Below the pieces are notes generated by a model. The model saw nothing but the letters and a program-made list of their open reading frames with translations, made no database searches and was not told the DNA's origin. DNA of 10,163 nt from Chitinophagaceae bacterium (GTDB lineage: Bacteria > Bacteroidota > Bacteroidia > Chitinophagales > Chitinophagaceae), in contig JAGNOY010000046.1 in the NCBI GenBank assembly GCA_017989935.1, positions 1-10,163 of the forward strand, read 5' to 3'. A program made the position numbers and the translations under genes. Of the stretch, positions 8,512-10,163 are shown piece after piece (position 1 is the first letter of the stretch; each line of letters starts with the position of its first letter).

Positions 8512-8736
8512 TTATCTATGTGAAGATCGGTTGCAACATCTGCTTCGACCATGGCCATGACTTCTTGTCCGGCAATCTCGATGATGCTTTTGAAATTGAT
8601 GATGCCTAACAGCTGCACGATGACGTTGAATTGCATGTCTTGCATGTCTATGATGAGGATGCGCTTCAGCTAATTGAGGAAGTACCATCATTCCAATAAA
8701 CAAGATGAGTAATCCTACAAACTTTAAATTTTTCAT
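8512..8736 (-). CDS. Small exported His/Arg-rich peptide, 74 aa, function unknown
   Basis: I do not recognise a family. Residues 1-25 form a classic signal peptide: MKNLK, a hydrophobic core, then LAEA with likely cleavage after Ala25. The predicted mature part of 49 residues is extreme: 13 His, 12 Arg, 3 Cys and 1 Lys, beginning HPHHRHARH and ending with a CC pair at 66-67 and Cys54 further upstream. Such composition suggests binding of metal ions or polyanions in the periplasm or at the surface, but that is inference. The gene stands alone: a terminator precedes it (after the RRM gene), another follows it, and a palindrome lies 24 nt upstream of its ATG. The leader (AAATTACA before ATG) has no Shine-Dalgarno, as elsewhere in the window. 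Its reality rests on the signal peptide, the terminator and its unit-like spacing. Confidence 0.72.
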   Translation of the reverse strand: MKNLKFVGLLILFIGMMVLPQLAEAHPHHRHARHAIQRHRAAVRHHQFQKHHRDCRTRSHGHGRSRCCNRSSHR

Positions 8737-8760
8737 TGTAATTTATTTTAGTGAGCCGCT

Positions 8761-8787
8761 TTGACTTGAATTCAATTCAAAAGTCAA
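8761..8787. promoter_or_regulatory. Imperfect palindrome upstream of the His/Arg-rich peptide gene, possible operator
   Basis: The plus strand reads ttgacttgaatt (8761-8772), centre c (8773), then aattcaaaagtcaa (8774-8787). The arms are perfectly complementary over 12 bases except for two extra A residues in the right arm; the inner 15 bases (ttgaatt-c-aattcaa) are a perfect palindrome. The one-base centre makes a DNA-level dimer site more likely than an RNA hairpin. A poor -7-like match, GACTTTTG, lies within it on the minus strand. Confidence 0.4.
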
Positions 8788-8847
8788 TTTTCACCTCAAA
8801 ATATTTTTTGCTCCGAAAATTCATAAAAATCAACACCAATATGGCAT

Positions 8848-8871
8848 AAAAAAACACGGCCGAAACCGTGT
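8848..8871 (-). terminator. Rho-independent terminator of the RRM protein gene
   Basis: The 6-bp GC-containing stem ACACGG/CCGTGT (8871-8866 with 8859-8854) has a TTTCGG loop and leads into a run of seven T residues on the minus strand (8854-8848, the first in the stem). It starts 24 nt after the stop codon at 8896. Confidence 0.85.
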
Positions 8872-8895
8872 GAATTAGATTAATATAGATCAATA

Positions 8896-9207
8896 CTAGT
8901 AGTCTCTCTTCTGATAACCACCTCCGCCACTGCGTTGGTTGTAACCACCACCACCACCAGTGCTTTCGGTTTTAGGTCTTGCTTCGTTTACACGTAACTG
9001 AAGGCCCATTACTTCTTTACCATTTAAACCATCGATAGCAGCTTGCGCTACATCATCAGGCATCTCAACAAAACCGAATCCACGGCTACGTCTGGTAAAT
9101 TTGTCCATAATAATTTTCGAAGAAATCACTTCGCCGAATTCTGCGAAAAGATCTCTCAATTGGTCATCTTCCATTTTGAATGGAATGTTTGATACATAAA
9201 TGTTCAT
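8896..9207 (-). CDS. Small RRM-type RNA-binding protein with Gly-rich tail (103 aa)
   Basis: A single RNA recognition motif fills residues 2-77. RNP2 is IYVSNI (3-8) and RNP1 is RGFGFVEM (42-49), with the aromatic residues that stack on RNA bases (Tyr4, Phe44, Phe46) all present. The tail from about 80 is Gly-rich with Tyr, Gln, Arg and Lys (two GGGG runs, ending YQKRDY), a common layout for bacterial RRM proteins in cyanobacteria and Bacteroidota. These are cytoplasmic single-stranded RNA binders; some are cold-induced in cyanobacteria, but the RNA targets here cannot be read from sequence. The gene lies 56 nt downstream of infC with no terminator between, so it may be co-transcribed with infC; it also has a weak promoter candidate of its own and a clear terminator after it. 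Confidence 0.95.
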   Translation of the reverse strand: MNIYVSNIPFKMEDDQLRDLFAEFGEVISSKIIMDKFTRRSRGFGFVEMPDDVAQAAIDGLNGKEVMGLQLRVNEARPKTESTGGGGGYNQRSGGGGYQKRDY

Positions 9208-9227
9208 TGTATATAAATATAAGGAAG

Positions 9228-9260
9228 TAAAGGTAGAATTAAAAAAGTTATAAAACCAAA
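9228..9260 (-). promoter_or_regulatory. Weak promoter candidate upstream of the RRM gene
   Basis: The minus strand has TTTG (9260-9257), a 21-nt spacer, then TACCTTTA (9235-9228), one mismatch from TAnnTTTG, ending 20 nt before the ATG. It starts just past the infC stop codon. Spacing and sequence are acceptable but not strong. Confidence 0.3.
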
Positions 9261-9263
9261 TAA

Positions 9264-9818
9264 TTATACTTTTTTCTTTGCTTTAGAAGCAAATATTGCA
9301 TGCATTCTTTTGCCTTCAAGTTTTGGCATGCCTTCTAAAGTACCAAATTCTGCCAAACGCTCGGCAAATTTCAATAAAATTAATTCACCACGATCTTTAA
9401 ACATAATCGCTCGTCCTTTAAACTGCACATATGCTTTAACCTTATTCCCGTCTAATAAAAACTTCTCAGCATGTTTGGCTTTAAAATCAAAATCATGATC
9501 ATCGGTATTCGGTGTAAATCGAATTTCTTTTACTTCGCTCTTAGATGATTTAGCTTTAAGCTCCTTCTCTTTACGCTTTTTCTCATAAAGAAATTTATTA
9601 TAGTCAACTGCCCTACAAACTGGTGGAGCAGCTTGTGGTGAAATTTCAACTAAATCAACTTCTAATTCTGCACAAATGTCTAGTGCTTTTTGAATATCAT
9701 ATACACCGGGTTCAAGGTTTTCGCCTACTAAACGAACTTGCGGTACATCTATTTCTCTGTTTAATCTGTGTTCTCTTTGCTTTTTAAAGGGACGTCGGTT
9801 ATTGTTTCTTGGATACAT
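9264..9818 (-). CDS. infC: Translation initiation factor IF-3 (184 aa)
   Basis: IF-3 binds the 30S subunit, keeps it apart from 50S and checks start-codon/initiator-tRNA pairing. The N-terminal domain spans about 17-85 (VRLVGENLEPGVYDIQKAL at 28-46; PPVCRAVDYNKFLYEKK at 65-81, close to the family's VCKIMDYGKF signature). A Lys/Glu-rich helical linker covers about 79-96, and the C-terminal domain runs from 97 to 180 (KEIRFTPNTDDHDF at 97-110, NKVKAYVQFKGR at 125-136, with a basic tail KAKKKV). Length is normal. The start is fixed: the codon immediately before the ATG at 9818 is an in-frame TGA, so this gene uses ATG rather than the rare start codons known for infC in enterobacteria. A good promoter candidate lies just upstream. 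Downstream is an RRM gene rather than the usual rpmI-rplT. Confidence 0.97.
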   Translation of the reverse strand: MYPRNNNRRPFKKQREHRLNREIDVPQVRLVGENLEPGVYDIQKALDICAELEVDLVEISPQAAPPVCRAVDYNKFLYEKKRKEKELKAKSSKSEVKEIRFTPNTDDHDFDFKAKHAEKFLLDGNKVKAYVQFKGRAIMFKDRGELILLKFAERLAEFGTLEGMPKLEGKRMHAIFASKAKKKV

Positions 9819-9837
9819 TCAATGATTTAATGTGTGA

Positions 9838-9867
9838 CAAAAGTAATGGTTTTATTTGATTCTCAAA
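9838..9867 (-). promoter_or_regulatory. Promoter candidate for infC (TTTG, 18 nt, TACTTTTG)
   Basis: On the minus strand TTTG (9867-9864) is followed after 18 nt by TACTTTTG (9845-9838), an exact match to the Bacteroidota -7 consensus. Transcription would begin near 9833, giving a leader of about 15 nt before the infC ATG. It sits in the 76-bp gap after the CoA-transferase gene, so infC need not depend on read-through. Confidence 0.55.
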
Positions 9868-9894
9868 ACTATGTTCAAGGTTTAGCCTAAAATG

Positions 9895-10163
9895 TTAGTC
9901 GAAATGAATGGGCTTCACATTCGGAGAAATGATTAATCGCCCTTGAGTTTTCTGCTTTATTTCTTCAATGGTTACATCAGCAGCATGCTCAATACATTCA
10001 AATCCTTGATCCGTAATATTAAAAACGCCTAAATCACTCACAATTTTTCGCACACAATGCAATCCTGTTATAGGCAAACTACAAGTGCTTAATAATTTCG
10101 AATTCCCAGCTTTATCTGTATGCTGCATGGCCACTATGATATTCTTGGCACTCGCCACTAAAT
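9895..10163 (-). CDS. scoB: 3-oxoacid CoA-transferase subunit B, C-terminal 88 residues (runs off right edge)
   Basis: This is the C-terminal end of the beta subunit of a class I CoA-transferase, most likely succinyl-CoA:3-oxoacid (acetoacetate) CoA-transferase, which activates acetoacetate in ketone-body and fatty-acid catabolism in the cytoplasm. The family's C-terminal signature is clear: LVASAKNIIVAMQHTDK, then CSLPITG, then VRKIVSDLGVFNI, then an E..ADVTIEEIKQKT stretch. The frame is open through the right edge; the GTG at 10158 is an internal valine (family LVAGAK-type motif), not a start, so the N-terminal half with the catalytic glutamate is outside the window. 3-oxoadipate CoA-transferase (PcaJ) or acetate CoA-transferase beta subunits share these motifs and cannot be excluded. 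No clear terminator follows it before infC. Confidence 0.88.
   Translation of the reverse strand, partial: LVASAKNIIVAMQHTDKAGNSKLLSTCSLPITGLHCVRKIVSDLGVFNITDQGFECIEHAADVTIEEIKQKTQGRLIISPNVKPIHFD

Noticed and set aside
9895..10158. A complete 87-residue protein starting at GTG 10158
   Set aside because: The frame is open beyond the GTG to the window edge, and the preceding Leu plus Val fit the internal LVAGAK-type motif of CoA-transferase beta subunits, so the gene is simply truncated by the window.
1..10163. CRISPR array, tRNA or rRNA gene, insertion sequence, phage or defence system
   Set aside because: No regularly spaced short repeats, no cloverleaf or rRNA-like stretches, no transposase motifs or terminal repeats, and no defence-gene motifs were seen on either strand.

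Overview
The window looks like chromosomal DNA of a member of the Bacteroidota (Bacteroidetes); I cannot place it below phylum. Reasons: low GC; none of the visible starts has a clear Shine-Dalgarno motif, the leaders being A/T-rich instead; several upstream regions carry the phylum-type -7 promoter element TAnnTTTG (two exact copies of TACTTTTG); SecD and SecF are fused; and there is a long secreted Ig-repeat protein of Bacteroidota style. Every gene is on the minus strand, so the biological order runs from high to low coordinates.

Layout in transcription order: (1) 10163-9895, the C-terminal part of a 3-oxoacid (succinyl-CoA:acetoacetate type) CoA-transferase beta subunit, cut by the right edge; (2) 9818-9264, translation initiation factor IF-3 (infC) with its own promoter candidate; (3) 9207-8896, a small RRM RNA-binding protein with a Gly-rich tail, ending in a terminator; (4) 8736-8512, a small exported His/Arg-rich peptide with its own terminator; (5) about 308 bp without a convincing gene; (6) 8203-5096, the SecDF translocase accessory protein, with terminator; (7) 4904-2091, a membrane-integral pyrophosphatase fused to an OmpA-type peptidoglycan-binding domain, with terminator; (8) 1777-1 and beyond, the N-terminal 592 residues of a secreted repeat protein cut by the left edge. 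Strong hairpin-plus-T-run terminators after genes 3, 4, 6 and 7 suggest mostly separate transcription units. infC and the RRM gene may share a transcript, since no terminator lies between them.

The genes are mainly housekeeping: ketone-body/acyl-CoA metabolism, translation initiation, RNA binding, protein export powered by proton-motive force, and PPi-driven ion pumping. SecDF consumes the ion gradient that the pyrophosphatase can help build, but the two have separate terminators and no operon is claimed.

The most interesting item is the pyrophosphatase. It has a C-terminal extension of about 225 residues, with a four-cysteine cluster and a complete OmpA-like domain, that should lie in the periplasm. 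The ion-selectivity glutamate usually found in TM6 is absent there, and a glutamate is present in TM5 instead. Other items worth attention are the His/Arg-rich peptide with an imperfect palindrome upstream, an infC locus lacking rpmI-rplT directly downstream, and alternating Ig-like/YDG repeats in the secreted protein. I saw no CRISPR array, tRNA, rRNA, transposon or defence island.
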